NCBI GenBank assembly: GCA_050955045.1
Contig: JBPBQV010000034.1
Span: 30,594-94,593 of the forward strand
Direction of reading: 5' to 3'
Length of the DNA stretch: 64,000 nt
Source: Mucilaginibacter_A sp050955045
Lineage (GTDB): Bacteria > Bacteroidota > Bacteroidia > Sphingobacteriales > Sphingobacteriaceae
Within the stretch, counting starts at the first letter, position 1. Every line of letters starts with the position of its first letter. Below are positions 15,211-23,979 of the stretch, one piece after another. The notes below the pieces were generated by a model. That model made no database searches. It saw only the letters and a list, made by a program, of their open reading frames with translations, and was not told the DNA's origin. A program made the position numbers and the translations under genes.

Positions 15211-18200
15211 TTAGAAATTAGCATTTAAACTTAAACTATATGAACGTGTAGAAGGAATATTAAATCCCATAAAGCCAAAAGCATTACTACCAGAGCCATA
15301 AGAACTTCCTTCAGGGTCGTAACCTTTAAAAGGAGTCCACAACAAGAAGTTGTTACCAATAGCAGAAAGCGAAAGTCCTTTTATAAATCTGGTTCTCTTT
15401 AGTAACTTATTTGGTAATCTATAAGAAAAAGTTACATTTCTTAATCTGATCCAAGAAGCATCCTGAAGGATTACATCAGAAGCACCATTAAAATAGTTTT
15501 CATTACGATAAAAAGCATCATCCAACTGAACTACTTTATCGTTTACTGTTCCGTCCGCTTTAACACCGTTAAATGTAATTGCCTGATACCTATTTTCTGT
15601 GGTTTTCAGGACACCTTGACGGATACTGTTTCGCATACTTACATCATGCACATCTCCTCCCCATTTCACTTCTAAAAGTGCAGAAAGACTAAAATCTTTA
15701 TATCGAAAGGTATTGGTTAAACCGCCTTGCCAATCCGGAAAAGCATTGCCAACTTTTACATAATTTGTATTTATTTCCGGATAACCTAAAGCATTAATAA
15801 TTAATTGGCCGTTTGCATCTCTTTTATAAGGCCTTCCGTACAAATCACCTGGAGAGCCTCCAACAACCAACTTGTTGTAAATACGTTGATTGCTATCAAA
15901 CACAATTTCAGAAATACCTTCTTTAATGCTCAAAACTTTTCCATCTCGTTTGCTCCAGTTTAAAGCAACGTCCCACCCAAAGTCTTTATGAGCGATTACT
16001 TTACCACTTAATAATATTTCAAGACCCCGATTTCGTATTTCTCCTGCATTTGTATAATAAGTGCTATAACCACTGGTATAAGTAATTGGCACTGGAATGA
16101 TCTGGTCTTTACTATCCGCCTGATAAACCGTTACATCTAATCCTATCTTATTTTTAAAGAATCTTAGTTCTGTACCAAACTCTACAGAACTTGTTCTTTC
16201 AGGTTTTAAAGTCGGATCTGCAAAGGTGGTTGATCTTGAAAATCCGGGAATAGAATTAAAAGGAAATCCTGTATAAGATGAATAATACGGCCCATTAACA
16301 TACGGAACAGCATCTTTTCCAACTTGTGCATAAGAAGCACGTAATTTTCCGAAAGAAAAAAAGTCTGAACTTATTTTATGCAAATCAGTAAAGGCATAAC
16401 TTAAACTAACAGAAGGATAAAAGAAAGAGTTGTTAGCACTTGGAAGTGTGGATGACCAGTCGTTTCTACCGGTAACATCTAAAAATATAGCATTTTTATA
16501 AGCAATCTTTGCATCACCAAATATTCCTACCAGTTTACGTTGTGTTGTAGCTCTGTAGGAGTACAAATTAGAAGTATTGCTGATGTCATAAAAATAAGGT
16601 ATTGCAAATCTTTCACCTCTTACATTTACCTGATCTGTGTTTTGATAAAGAACATTATTGCCTAAAAGAAATGATGTATTCCAGTCTTTATTTATGGCTT
16701 TAGTAAACGTGACTAAAAAGTTGGAATTGATTTCTTTATAATTGATACGGTCATTTACTACAAATCCACCATTAGAAATGGCAATATCTAATGTGTTAGG
16801 GTCGCCAGCATACCTTGGTCCAGGAACAATTCTGGTACGGGCATCACTGTAAAAATCTCCGCCTATTTTATAATCGATATTTAACCATTTTGCAGGTGTA
16901 TAAGTAAAGCCTGCATTACCAATTAACCTGCTAACGTTATCTTTTAACTGACTATATTTTGCAACATACACTGGATTATCAACATTTCCCGGAGAAAAGC
17001 TTTTTTGCGAACCGTCCGGATAGATATAATCATTTACATCATATGTAGTTGCATAATAGGAAAGTGCAGACATTGTTCCTTTATCTCCTCCTGATGGACG
17101 TTTTCCTCCGGAAAGCGAATAATTTGCAGAACCGTTAATAGAAAATTTATCTGACAATTTTGAAGTGCTGCTTAATTTGAATGTGGTTCTTTGGTAATTA
17201 GTAGAAGGAACTACTCCTTGCTGATATAAATTAGAAACGGAGGAATAATAAGTTGTTTTATCATTTCCGCCTGATACATTTAAGGAATTGGTATAATCCG
17301 CTCCTGTTACGAAAAAGTCTTTAAAATTATTGTAAACTTTCTCTCCCGGGCGAAGTGGTGGGCCAAATGTATAGAAAGGAGATTGCCCGTTTGCAACACG
17401 GCTGCGTCCTCCCAATCCCTCACCATAAGTAGTTTGTATTTCAGGATAAGTTACTACATTACTAAAACCAGCAGTGCTTGAAAAGTTGACAGATGGTGCA
17501 CCTTTTGTGCCTCTTTTAGTGGTAATTATAATTACACCGTTTGCAGCTCTCAATCCATACAAAGCAGTTGCAGCCGGACCTTTAAGTACAGACATGGATT
17601 CAATATCATCCGGATTAATATCTGCAGCTCTGTTTGTAAAAGAAAACTGCTCGTTACTGCCAGATGAATTAGAACCTGCACTTGGTAATACATTGCTTGT
17701 TGTAGTTTCATTGCTGATCGGAATACCATCAACTACAAACAGCGGCTGATTATTAGCCGTTGGACTTAACGAAGTAATTCCTCTAATAATAATACTGGCG
17801 CCAGCACCCGGAGCACCACCAGAACTTTGAATAAACACACCGGCAACTTTACCTTGCAACGCGTTAACAATATTAGGTTGTTTAGAACGTGTAAGATCCT
17901 CTCCACTTAATTCTTGTACAGAATATCCTAAAGACTTTCTTTCTTGCTTAATGCCATAAGCTGTAACTACAACTTCTGACAATTGCTTGTTATCTGCTGT
18001 TAAGCTAACATTTAAAGTTGTACCTGTTACTGCTACTTCTTTTCGCGTATAGCCAATATAGGTAAAAACCAATGTAGCATCACTTCCCGAAACGTTAATT
18101 TTAAAATTACCAGCCTGATTTGTGGCAGCAGCAATATTAGTTCCTTTAATTAATACGGTAACTCCGGGTAATCCATCACCGTTAGCGACATCAGTTACTT

Positions 18201-18285
18201 TTCCGTTAACTGTTTTTTCCTGTGCAAAAACTCTTATTATATAACAAAAAAAGCTCAGAAAAAGCAGAAGTAAAGTTTTTTTCAT
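15211..18285 (-). CDS. SusC/RagA-family TonB-linked outer-membrane receptor
   Basis: Complete 1024-residue TonB-dependent transporter. Signal peptide (cleaved near VFAQ), carboxypeptidase-D-regulatory-like domain (NGKVTDVANGDGLPGVTVLI) at about 25-110, plug (SEVVVTAYGIKQERKSLGY) at about 115-235 with RAANGVIIITTKRG, then the barrel ending in SYSLSLNANF with a terminal Phe. It lacks the STN domain of the receptor at the left edge, so it is probably not sigma/FecR-controlled. It forms an operon with the SusD and lipoprotein genes. Length is normal for the family. Confidence 0.96.
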   Translation of the reverse strand: MKKTLLLLFLSFFCYIIRVFAQEKTVNGKVTDVANGDGLPGVTVLIKGTNIAAATNQAGNFKINVSGSDATLVFTYIGYTRKEVAVTGTTLNVSLTADNKQLSEVVVTAYGIKQERKSLGYSVQELSGEDLTRSKQPNIVNALQGKVAGVFIQSSGGAPGAGASIIIRGITSLSPTANNQPLFVVDGIPISNETTTSNVLPSAGSNSSGSNEQFSFTNRAADINPDDIESMSVLKGPAATALYGLRAANGVIIITTKRGTKGAPSVNFSSTAGFSNVVTYPEIQTTYGEGLGGRSRVANGQSPFYTFGPPLRPGEKVYNNFKDFFVTGADYTNSLNVSGGNDKTTYYSSVSNLYQQGVVPSTNYQRTTFKLSSTSKLSDKFSINGSANYSLSGGKRPSGGDKGTMSALSYYATTYDVNDYIYPDGSQKSFSPGNVDNPVYVAKYSQLKDNVSRLIGNAGFTYTPAKWLNIDYKIGGDFYSDARTRIVPGPRYAGDPNTLDIAISNGGFVVNDRINYKEINSNFLVTFTKAINKDWNTSFLLGNNVLYQNTDQVNVRGERFAIPYFYDISNTSNLYSYRATTQRKLVGIFGDAKIAYKNAIFLDVTGRNDWSSTLPSANNSFFYPSVSLSYAFTDLHKISSDFFSFGKLRASYAQVGKDAVPYVNGPYYSSYTGFPFNSIPGFSRSTTFADPTLKPERTSSVEFGTELRFFKNKIGLDVTVYQADSKDQIIPVPITYTSGYSTYYTNAGEIRNRGLEILLSGKVIAHKDFGWDVALNWSKRDGKVLSIKEGISEIVFDSNQRIYNKLVVGGSPGDLYGRPYKRDANGQLIINALGYPEINTNYVKVGNAFPDWQGGLTNTFRYKDFSLSALLEVKWGGDVHDVSMRNSIRQGVLKTTENRYQAITFNGVKADGTVNDKVVQLDDAFYRNENYFNGASDVILQDASWIRLRNVTFSYRLPNKLLKRTRFIKGLSLSAIGNNFLLWTPFKGYDPEGSSYGSGSNAFGFMGFNIPSTRSYSLSLNANF

Positions 18286-18446
18286 AGAAAATTGTTTTAT
18301 TTAGTTCGCAATATATTAAGTTTATTAAAAAGTATAAAACATTCTGTAACCAATCTCACTTATTTTCTTAAACTACTTCGTGATTTGTTAATTTTATTAA
18401 AAGTCGCACTTAATTCTAGCGATAATAGAAGCAATAATTAAAATCT

Positions 18447-19628
18447 TTAAACCGGAAAAGAAAACTTCCCCATTAAAACAGCTGGGTTTTGGTTAATTAT
18501 TATAGGTTCTCCAGCAACAGCTTCGTTAGCCAGCAAAGCAAATAAAACCGCTTCTTTAGCATCGGCATTTAAACCTAAATCGTCAGAATTTTGGATACTG
18601 CTTTTAGGCAACAATTCTTGAAGCAATTGCATTAAAAATGGGTTTCGTGCGCCGCCGCCGCTTACAAATATGTTTAAATCAGCAGGAAAGTTTTGCAGGA
18701 TGCTTTCTGCCAAAATTTGTGCTGTAAAAACAGTAAGCGTAGCAATCAAATCAGCAGAATTAATTTGTTGGGTGGATGATTTTTGCTGAGCTGCCTGCAC
18801 AAATTCCAGATTAAACAATTCCGGTCCGGTTGATTTAGGCAAAGCTTCCTCAAAAAATGGATGTGCTTTTAAAACGGCCAGTAACTCTAAATTCACATTT
18901 CCGGAAAGCGCAAACTTCGCATCTTCATCAAAAGGCAAATCAAAATACTTTCGGCAAGCGGCATCAATTAAGGTATTGCCCGGACCAACATCCGTAGAAA
19001 TTACCTGACTAAAAGAAGCATCCGCAGGTAAAAAAGTGAAATTAGCAATACCGCCCAGATTTAGCAAAAGCCGGTTTTCACCTTTTTTACTGCCTAAAAT
19101 TACATCGCCGTATAAAGCTAACGGTGCGCCTTCGCCACCGGCAGCAAGGTGTTTCTGCCGGAAATCACTCAACGTAATAATTCCTGTTTTTACGGCGAGA
19201 TGATCGCCATCGCCAATTTGAAGTGTGGCATTCGGATAGTTTTTTTGCTGATGCTGATGTTTTGGCGCATGATAAATAGTTTGCCCGTGGCTGGCAATCA
19301 AATCCACTGATGCTGTTTTTACCTGCCATTTTTTCAAGCACTGCAAAATCAGTTCGCCATGAAAGTTCCCAATATAAGCATTCAGCAAAGTCAGCTTTTC
19401 CAGATCAACAATTTTTTTGGAGAAAACCTGCCGCACTTCATTTCTAAAAAAATCATCATAAACCATCGTTTCAAATTCCAGCAGTTCAAATTGCGTTTGC
19501 AAACCGCTGCCACTAAACCGGCACAAGGCAATATCCAGCCCGTCTAACGACGTGCCCGACATCAAACCAATAATCATTCTTTGTTTCTTTTGCGCGATTG
19601 CAAAAAGTTGCTGTAAATTGCTATTCAA
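18447..19628 (-). CDS. anmK: anhydro-N-acetylmuramic acid kinase
   Basis: Cytoplasmic sugar kinase of 393 residues that phosphorylates and opens 1,6-anhydro-MurNAc to MurNAc-6-phosphate in peptidoglycan recycling. Typical motifs are IGLMSGTSLDGLDIALC (about 21-37), DLIASHGQTIYH, LQIGDGDHLA, STDVGPGNTLIDA and NIFVSGGGARNPFL. Length fits the family. It is divergent from the NagX-like gene. Two repeat copies lie inside the frame (19008 and 19309), the second encoding VKTAS. Confidence 0.96.
   Translation of the reverse strand: MNSNLQQLFAIAQKKQRMIIGLMSGTSLDGLDIALCRFSGSGLQTQFELLEFETMVYDDFFRNEVRQVFSKKIVDLEKLTLLNAYIGNFHGELILQCLKKWQVKTASVDLIASHGQTIYHAPKHQHQQKNYPNATLQIGDGDHLAVKTGIITLSDFRQKHLAAGGEGAPLALYGDVILGSKKGENRLLLNLGGIANFTFLPADASFSQVISTDVGPGNTLIDAACRKYFDLPFDEDAKFALSGNVNLELLAVLKAHPFFEEALPKSTGPELFNLEFVQAAQQKSSTQQINSADLIATLTVFTAQILAESILQNFPADLNIFVSGGGARNPFLMQLLQELLPKSSIQNSDDLGLNADAKEAVLFALLANEAVAGEPIIINQNPAVLMGKFSFPV
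19008..19022 (+). repeat. dispersed repeat, GA type, inside anmK
   Basis: ACTAAAAGAAGCATC; exact 12-mer core, antisense to the gene, encoding D-A-S-F-S. Confidence 0.75.
19309..19323 (-). repeat. dispersed repeat, AC type, inside anmK
   Basis: Minus strand GGTAAAAACAGCATC; exact 12-mer core, sense to the gene, encoding V-K-T-A-S. Confidence 0.75.
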
Positions 19629-19693
19629 TGCTTTATGTTTAGGAACGATTTTGATTCGTGCTAAAGTAATTTTATTTCCATTGATTTTATACC

Positions 19694-19708
19694 GATAAAA
19701 GAAGCATC
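19694..19708 (+). repeat. dispersed repeat, GA type, perfect, abutting an ATG
   Basis: CCGATAAAAGAAGCATC ends exactly one base before the ATG of the NagX-like gene, so the repeat forms the whole proximal leader and may influence translation start. Confidence 0.85.
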
Positions 19709-20848
19709 ATGCAAAATTCTACGCTCAAAAGTTCCAAACCACGCCTGCTTTCGCTCGATGTTTTTCGCGGAATTACCGTTGCCATGATGACGCTGGTAAA
19801 CAATCCGGGCAGCTGGGCGCATATTTACACGCCGCTGGAACATTCCGAGTGGAACGGTTGCACGCCAACGGATCTGGTGTTTCCGTTCTTTCTTTTTATC
19901 GTTGGCGTTTCCATCGTTTTTGCGCTGGAAAGTAAAAAAGCGGATCCAGCTTTACACCGACAATTAATTATTGGTATCATCCGGCGTGCTGTAATTTTGT
20001 TTACGATTGGATTGGTGCTGAGCTTGTTTCCGTATTTTAACTTTGCAACAGTGCGTATTCCGGGCGTTATTCAGCGCATTGCCGCGGTGTATTTAATTGT
20101 GGGTTTGCTTTACATCTATCAAACCCGAAAAACCATGCTGATTACGTTTTGGGTGATTTTGATCGGATATTATTTGATGATGACTTTCATCCCGGTTCCG
20201 GGCGTTGGCTATGCAAACCTCAACCCAGAAACTAATTTAGGTGCCTGGATTGATCGAAGTATTTTGGGTGAAGCGCACCTGTGGAAATCATCTAAAACCT
20301 GGGATCCGGAAGGAATTCTGACCGATTTGCCAGCCGTTGCCACCGGAATTTTTGGCGTACTGATCGGCACTTTTCTAAAACGAAAAGATCAGCCGGAAGC
20401 ACAAAAAGTTTCCTGGCTGTTTGCTATTGGCGTGCTGGCCGCTATTTTAGGATTATTGGTTGATCTTTTCTTCCCGATAAACAAAGCATTGTGGACCAGC
20501 TCGTATGTGCTTTATGCCGGCGGTTTGGCCGTCATCGGTTTAACACTTTTATACTGGCTGGTTGATGTTCAAGGCTACAAACGTTTTACCAAACCATTCG
20601 TCATTTTTGGGGTGAATGCCATTACGGTTTATACTTTTTCGGGCATTATTCCTCGCATTTTAGGCATGATTACTTTACGTAATTCCGACGGCAAACTGCA
20701 AAACTTACACGAATATCTGTACGAAACATTTTTTACACCTTATTTTTCGCCCATTAATGCTTCGCTGGCTGGCGGCTTAACTTATGTTTTAATTTGGTTT
20801 GTAATTTTGTGGCTGATGTACCGGAAAAACATTATCATTAAGGTATAA
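19709..20848 (+). CDS. NagX-like membrane protein (DUF5009 / heparan-alpha-glucosaminide N-acetyltransferase family)
   Basis: A 379-residue multi-pass inner-membrane protein of the acyltransferase-like DUF5009 family, often called NagX in amino-sugar clusters. The N-terminal signature SLDVFRGITVAMMTLVNNPG contains the conserved D-x-x-R-G, and HSEWNGCTPTDLVFPFFLF carries the expected His/Asp loop. About ten hydrophobic segments follow. It is divergent from anmK, which fits a role in handling peptidoglycan amino sugars, either transport or acetyl transfer; which of the two is unsettled for the family. Confidence 0.87.
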   Translation: MQNSTLKSSKPRLLSLDVFRGITVAMMTLVNNPGSWAHIYTPLEHSEWNGCTPTDLVFPFFLFIVGVSIVFALESKKADPALHRQLIIGIIRRAVILFTIGLVLSLFPYFNFATVRIPGVIQRIAAVYLIVGLLYIYQTRKTMLITFWVILIGYYLMMTFIPVPGVGYANLNPETNLGAWIDRSILGEAHLWKSSKTWDPEGILTDLPAVATGIFGVLIGTFLKRKDQPEAQKVSWLFAIGVLAAILGLLVDLFFPINKALWTSSYVLYAGGLAVIGLTLLYWLVDVQGYKRFTKPFVIFGVNAITVYTFSGIIPRILGMITLRNSDGKLQNLHEYLYETFFTPYFSPINASLAGGLTYVLIWFVILWLMYRKNIIIKV

Positions 20849-20881
20849 TTTGGGAACAAAAGATAATCTCCAAAAAAGTGT

Positions 20882-20896
20882 TATAAAAACAGCATT
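20882..20896 (+). repeat. dispersed repeat, AC type, intergenic
   Basis: TATAAAAACAGCATT; exact 12-mer core, 41 bases before the M16 peptidase ATG. Confidence 0.7.
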
Positions 20897-20937
20897 CGCT
20901 ACTCCAATTGCATAAAACATCAACCAAAAACTTTTCC

Positions 20938-23790
20938 ATGAATAAAAAACCAATGCTTTATTTTTCTTTTGGACTGCTGGTTTTTGGTACTGCGGCAAAC
21001 GCACAAACCAAAGCTAAACCGCAGCCTTCACCAAAAAACAAACCGCGAACAGAGATGCTTGCCGGACAACTACTTCCGGCTGATCCAGCAGTTTTGATTG
21101 GTAAGCTGCCGAACGGCTTAACGTATTACATTCGCAAGAACACGGAGCCAAAAAATCGTGCTGAATTATACCTGGTAAATAAAGCAGGTTCGGTTTTGGA
21201 AAATGATGACCAGCAAGGTTTGGCGCATTTTGTAGAACACATGTCTTTTAATGGTACGCGTGACTTCCCTAAAAATGAACTAATCAATTTTCTGCAAAAA
21301 TCTGGTGTGCGTTTTGGTGCTGATATCAACGCTTATACTTCTTTTGATCAAACCGTTTACCAATTGCCTTTGCCAACAGACAGTGCCAAACTGTTTACTA
21401 AAGGCTTTGATATTCTGGCTAACTGGGCTGGTTTAGATACGTTTGATGATGGTGAAATTGACAAAGAACGCGGCGTTATTTTAGAAGAGCAGCGGCTTCG
21501 CGGAAAGAACGCGCAGGAACGAATCCAGTTCCAAACTTATCCGGTTTTGTTTAACAATTCGCGATATGCACAGCGGATTCCTATCGGGAAAGAAGACGTT
21601 TTAAAAACTTTTAAACCGCAGACAATCAAAGATTATTACAAAGATTGGTACCGTCCGGATTTACAAGCGGTTGTTGCCGTGGGCGATTTTGATCCGCAGC
21701 AAGTATTACAACTGATTAAGGCTAATTTCTCGGAACTGAAAAATCCGGCTGAAGAAAAACCGTTAACAATTTATGATATTCCGGTACACAAGCAAACGCT
21801 GGTTAAAATTGTAACGGACAAAGAGCAACCTTATACCATCGCCCAAATTGTGGTGAAACATCCGGGAATGACAACCAAAAACACGATAGATTTGCTGCAA
21901 AATCTGCGTATCAGTTTGTTTAACAGCATGATTAATGCACGTATTGCCGAACTCACACAAAAAGGAAACCCACCATTTTTGTTTGCACAAAGTAGTTATG
22001 GTGGATTTTTGGCCCGGTTAGATGCTTTTTCTACTGTTGTAGTAGCCAAACCAGGTGAACTGGAAAAAGGTATTAAAGCGGTTGTGGCAGAAAACGAACG
22101 CGTGCAGAAATTTGGGTTTACACAATCCGAATTGGATCGTGCTAAAAAAGGCGTAATGGCGGCACAGGAACAGCAGTTTAAAGAGAAAGATAAAACGCGT
22201 TCTGTAGTTTTTGTGGGCCAGTATCAGCAAAACTTTTTGGAAGGTGATGCCATTCCGAGTATTGATTTTAAGTACGATTTCTACAGAAACAATATTGCGA
22301 GCATTAAATTAAACGAATTAAATGCGCTGACCGGCAAATTCATCAGTGATGAAAACCGCGTGGTGATTGTACAGGCTCCGGAAAAAGAAAAAGCCAGTTT
22401 ACCAAACGAAAAAACGTTATTAAACTGGATCCGTTCTGCCGGAAAAGGAATTACCGCTTATGTAGATGAAGTGAGCAACAAACCGCTGCTGGAAAAAATT
22501 CCGGCTGGTTCTAAAATTGTTTCCGAAAAGAAAAATGCAGCTATCAGCACAACAGAATTAACATTGGCGAATGGCGTAAAAGTGGTGATGAAACCTACTG
22601 ATTTTAAAAACGACCAAATCCTGATTAACAGTTATAGTTTTGGTGGAAATTCGCTGGCGAGCAACGCAGATTATACTTCGGCTTCTATGGCTGATGATGT
22701 GATTGGCAGCAGCGGCGTTGGTTCTTTTACACAGATACAATTAGATAAAATGCTGACTGGCAAAATTGCCCGCGTTTCGCCTTATATTAGTTCAACTGCG
22801 CAGGGTTTCAATGCCTTCGCTTCGCCTGCTGATTTGGAAACTGCTTTGCAACTTATTTATCTTTATACTACCGCTCCGCGAAAAGATCCAAATATCTGGA
22901 CTTCAAATATCACCCAAACCAAAGTAGTTATTGCCGGCCGAAGTGCTGCGCCCGAAAGCGTTTTTCAGGATACGATTGCAGCCGTAATGAGCAGTTATAA
23001 CCTGCGCGGAAGTACACCAACTTTAAAACAACTGGACGAAGCTTCGCTGGATAAAGCATACTCCTTTTACCAGCAAAGTTTTGCAGATAACAGTCATGCT
23101 ATTTTTACTTTGGTTGGAAATTTCGATCCGGAAAAAATCAAACCGCTGCTGGAAAAATATCTGGGCAGTTTGCCGGTTTCGGATAAAGTATCATCTTATA
23201 AAAACCTGAACATTCATGCGCCGGCCGGGAAAATCACCAAAACGGTTTATAAAGGTTTGGAAGCAAAAAGTTCTGTCCAACTGGTTTTTACAGGAGACTA
23301 CGCGTATGACGAAGTAAATAATTTGCAGTTAGATGCGCTGGAAGAAATCCTGAACATCAAAATGATTGAGCGTTTGCGCGAGAAAGAAAGTGGCGTTTAT
23401 GCACCAAGCGTTCGGATTAGTTACAGCAAAGTTCCGAACCAGCGTTATAACGTCACTGTTTCTTTTGGTTGTGCGCCCGAAAACGTAGAAAAACTGATTG
23501 CTGCTGCTTTGGAAGAAATTGCCACCATCAAAAAAAATGGTGCCGAAGCAACCGATATTCAAAAGTTTGCTGCCGAAGAAAGCCGTTCTACCGAATTGCA
23601 ATTGAAAGATAATAGTTTCTGGCTGGGACAGATTTCCAGAAGTTATCAATATCAGCAAGACCCGGCGGACGTTTTGGATCACATTAAAAACCTGAACCAA
23701 ATTACGGTTGCCAGCACAAAAACTACTGCCAATAAATATTTGAGCGGAGATAATTTGATCAGGTTTATTTTATTACCAGAGAAAAAATAG
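20938..23790 (+). CDS. M16-family zinc metallopeptidase, exported
   Basis: A 950-residue insulinase-like zinc peptidase with an N-terminal signal peptide (MNKKPMLYFSFGLLVFGTAANA). The inverted zinc motif HFVEH is at H97-x-x-E100-H101, followed by a distal Glu in a helix (EEQRLRG). Four half-domains are present, the second pair starting near ELTLANGVKVVMKPTDF. The frame could be opened from TTG at 20908, but the ATG at 20938 begins a clean signal peptide, so I chose it. Length is right for two fused M16 units. Probably a periplasmic peptide-degrading enzyme. Confidence 0.94.
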   Translation: MNKKPMLYFSFGLLVFGTAANAQTKAKPQPSPKNKPRTEMLAGQLLPADPAVLIGKLPNGLTYYIRKNTEPKNRAELYLVNKAGSVLENDDQQGLAHFVEHMSFNGTRDFPKNELINFLQKSGVRFGADINAYTSFDQTVYQLPLPTDSAKLFTKGFDILANWAGLDTFDDGEIDKERGVILEEQRLRGKNAQERIQFQTYPVLFNNSRYAQRIPIGKEDVLKTFKPQTIKDYYKDWYRPDLQAVVAVGDFDPQQVLQLIKANFSELKNPAEEKPLTIYDIPVHKQTLVKIVTDKEQPYTIAQIVVKHPGMTTKNTIDLLQNLRISLFNSMINARIAELTQKGNPPFLFAQSSYGGFLARLDAFSTVVVAKPGELEKGIKAVVAENERVQKFGFTQSELDRAKKGVMAAQEQQFKEKDKTRSVVFVGQYQQNFLEGDAIPSIDFKYDFYRNNIASIKLNELNALTGKFISDENRVVIVQAPEKEKASLPNEKTLLNWIRSAGKGITAYVDEVSNKPLLEKIPAGSKIVSEKKNAAISTTELTLANGVKVVMKPTDFKNDQILINSYSFGGNSLASNADYTSASMADDVIGSSGVGSFTQIQLDKMLTGKIARVSPYISSTAQGFNAFASPADLETALQLIYLYTTAPRKDPNIWTSNITQTKVVIAGRSAAPESVFQDTIAAVMSSYNLRGSTPTLKQLDEASLDKAYSFYQQSFADNSHAIFTLVGNFDPEKIKPLLEKYLGSLPVSDKVSSYKNLNIHAPAGKITKTVYKGLEAKSSVQLVFTGDYAYDEVNNLQLDALEEILNIKMIERLREKESGVYAPSVRISYSKVPNQRYNVTVSFGCAPENVEKLIAAALEEIATIKKNGAEATDIQKFAAEESRSTELQLKDNSFWLGQISRSYQYQQDPADVLDHIKNLNQITVASTKTTANKYLSGDNLIRFILLPEKK

Positions 23791-23886
23791 TAAAACCGGT
23801 TACGGATAATTGAGCTGCATTACTTTAATCATCCCAAGAAAACCTGGTTAAAGGCGTGCAATATTTAGGAAATAAACGGTTTGTTT

Positions 23887-23901
23887 TGAGCTTCTTTTAG
23901 C
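23887..23901 (-). repeat. degenerate dispersed repeat
   Basis: Minus strand GCTAAAAGAAGCTCA; the core is damaged at its last two bases. Intergenic, upstream of the helicase promoter. Confidence 0.35.
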
Positions 23902-23935
23902 ATCTGTTTTTCATGATTTATCAACAAAGCCGATT

Positions 23936-23966
23936 TTTGCTTCCCAACCAAAGGCTGCTAACTTTG
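23936..23966 (+). promoter_or_regulatory. Bacteroidota-type promoter for the Lhr-like helicase
   Basis: A -33 element TTTG (23936-23939) and a -7 element TAACTTTG (23959-23966) are separated by exactly 19 bases, matching the Bacteroidota primary sigma consensus TTTG-N19-TAnnTTTG. Transcription would start about 7 bases downstream, close to the ATG at 23980. Confidence 0.75.
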
Positions 23967-23979
23967 TATAAATAGCTAC

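Noticed and set aside
15448..15462. GATCCAAGAAGCATC in the second susC gene looks like the dispersed repeat
   Set aside because: It encodes the widely conserved SusC segment DASWIRLRN, so the match is explained by protein conservation; the middle bases also differ.
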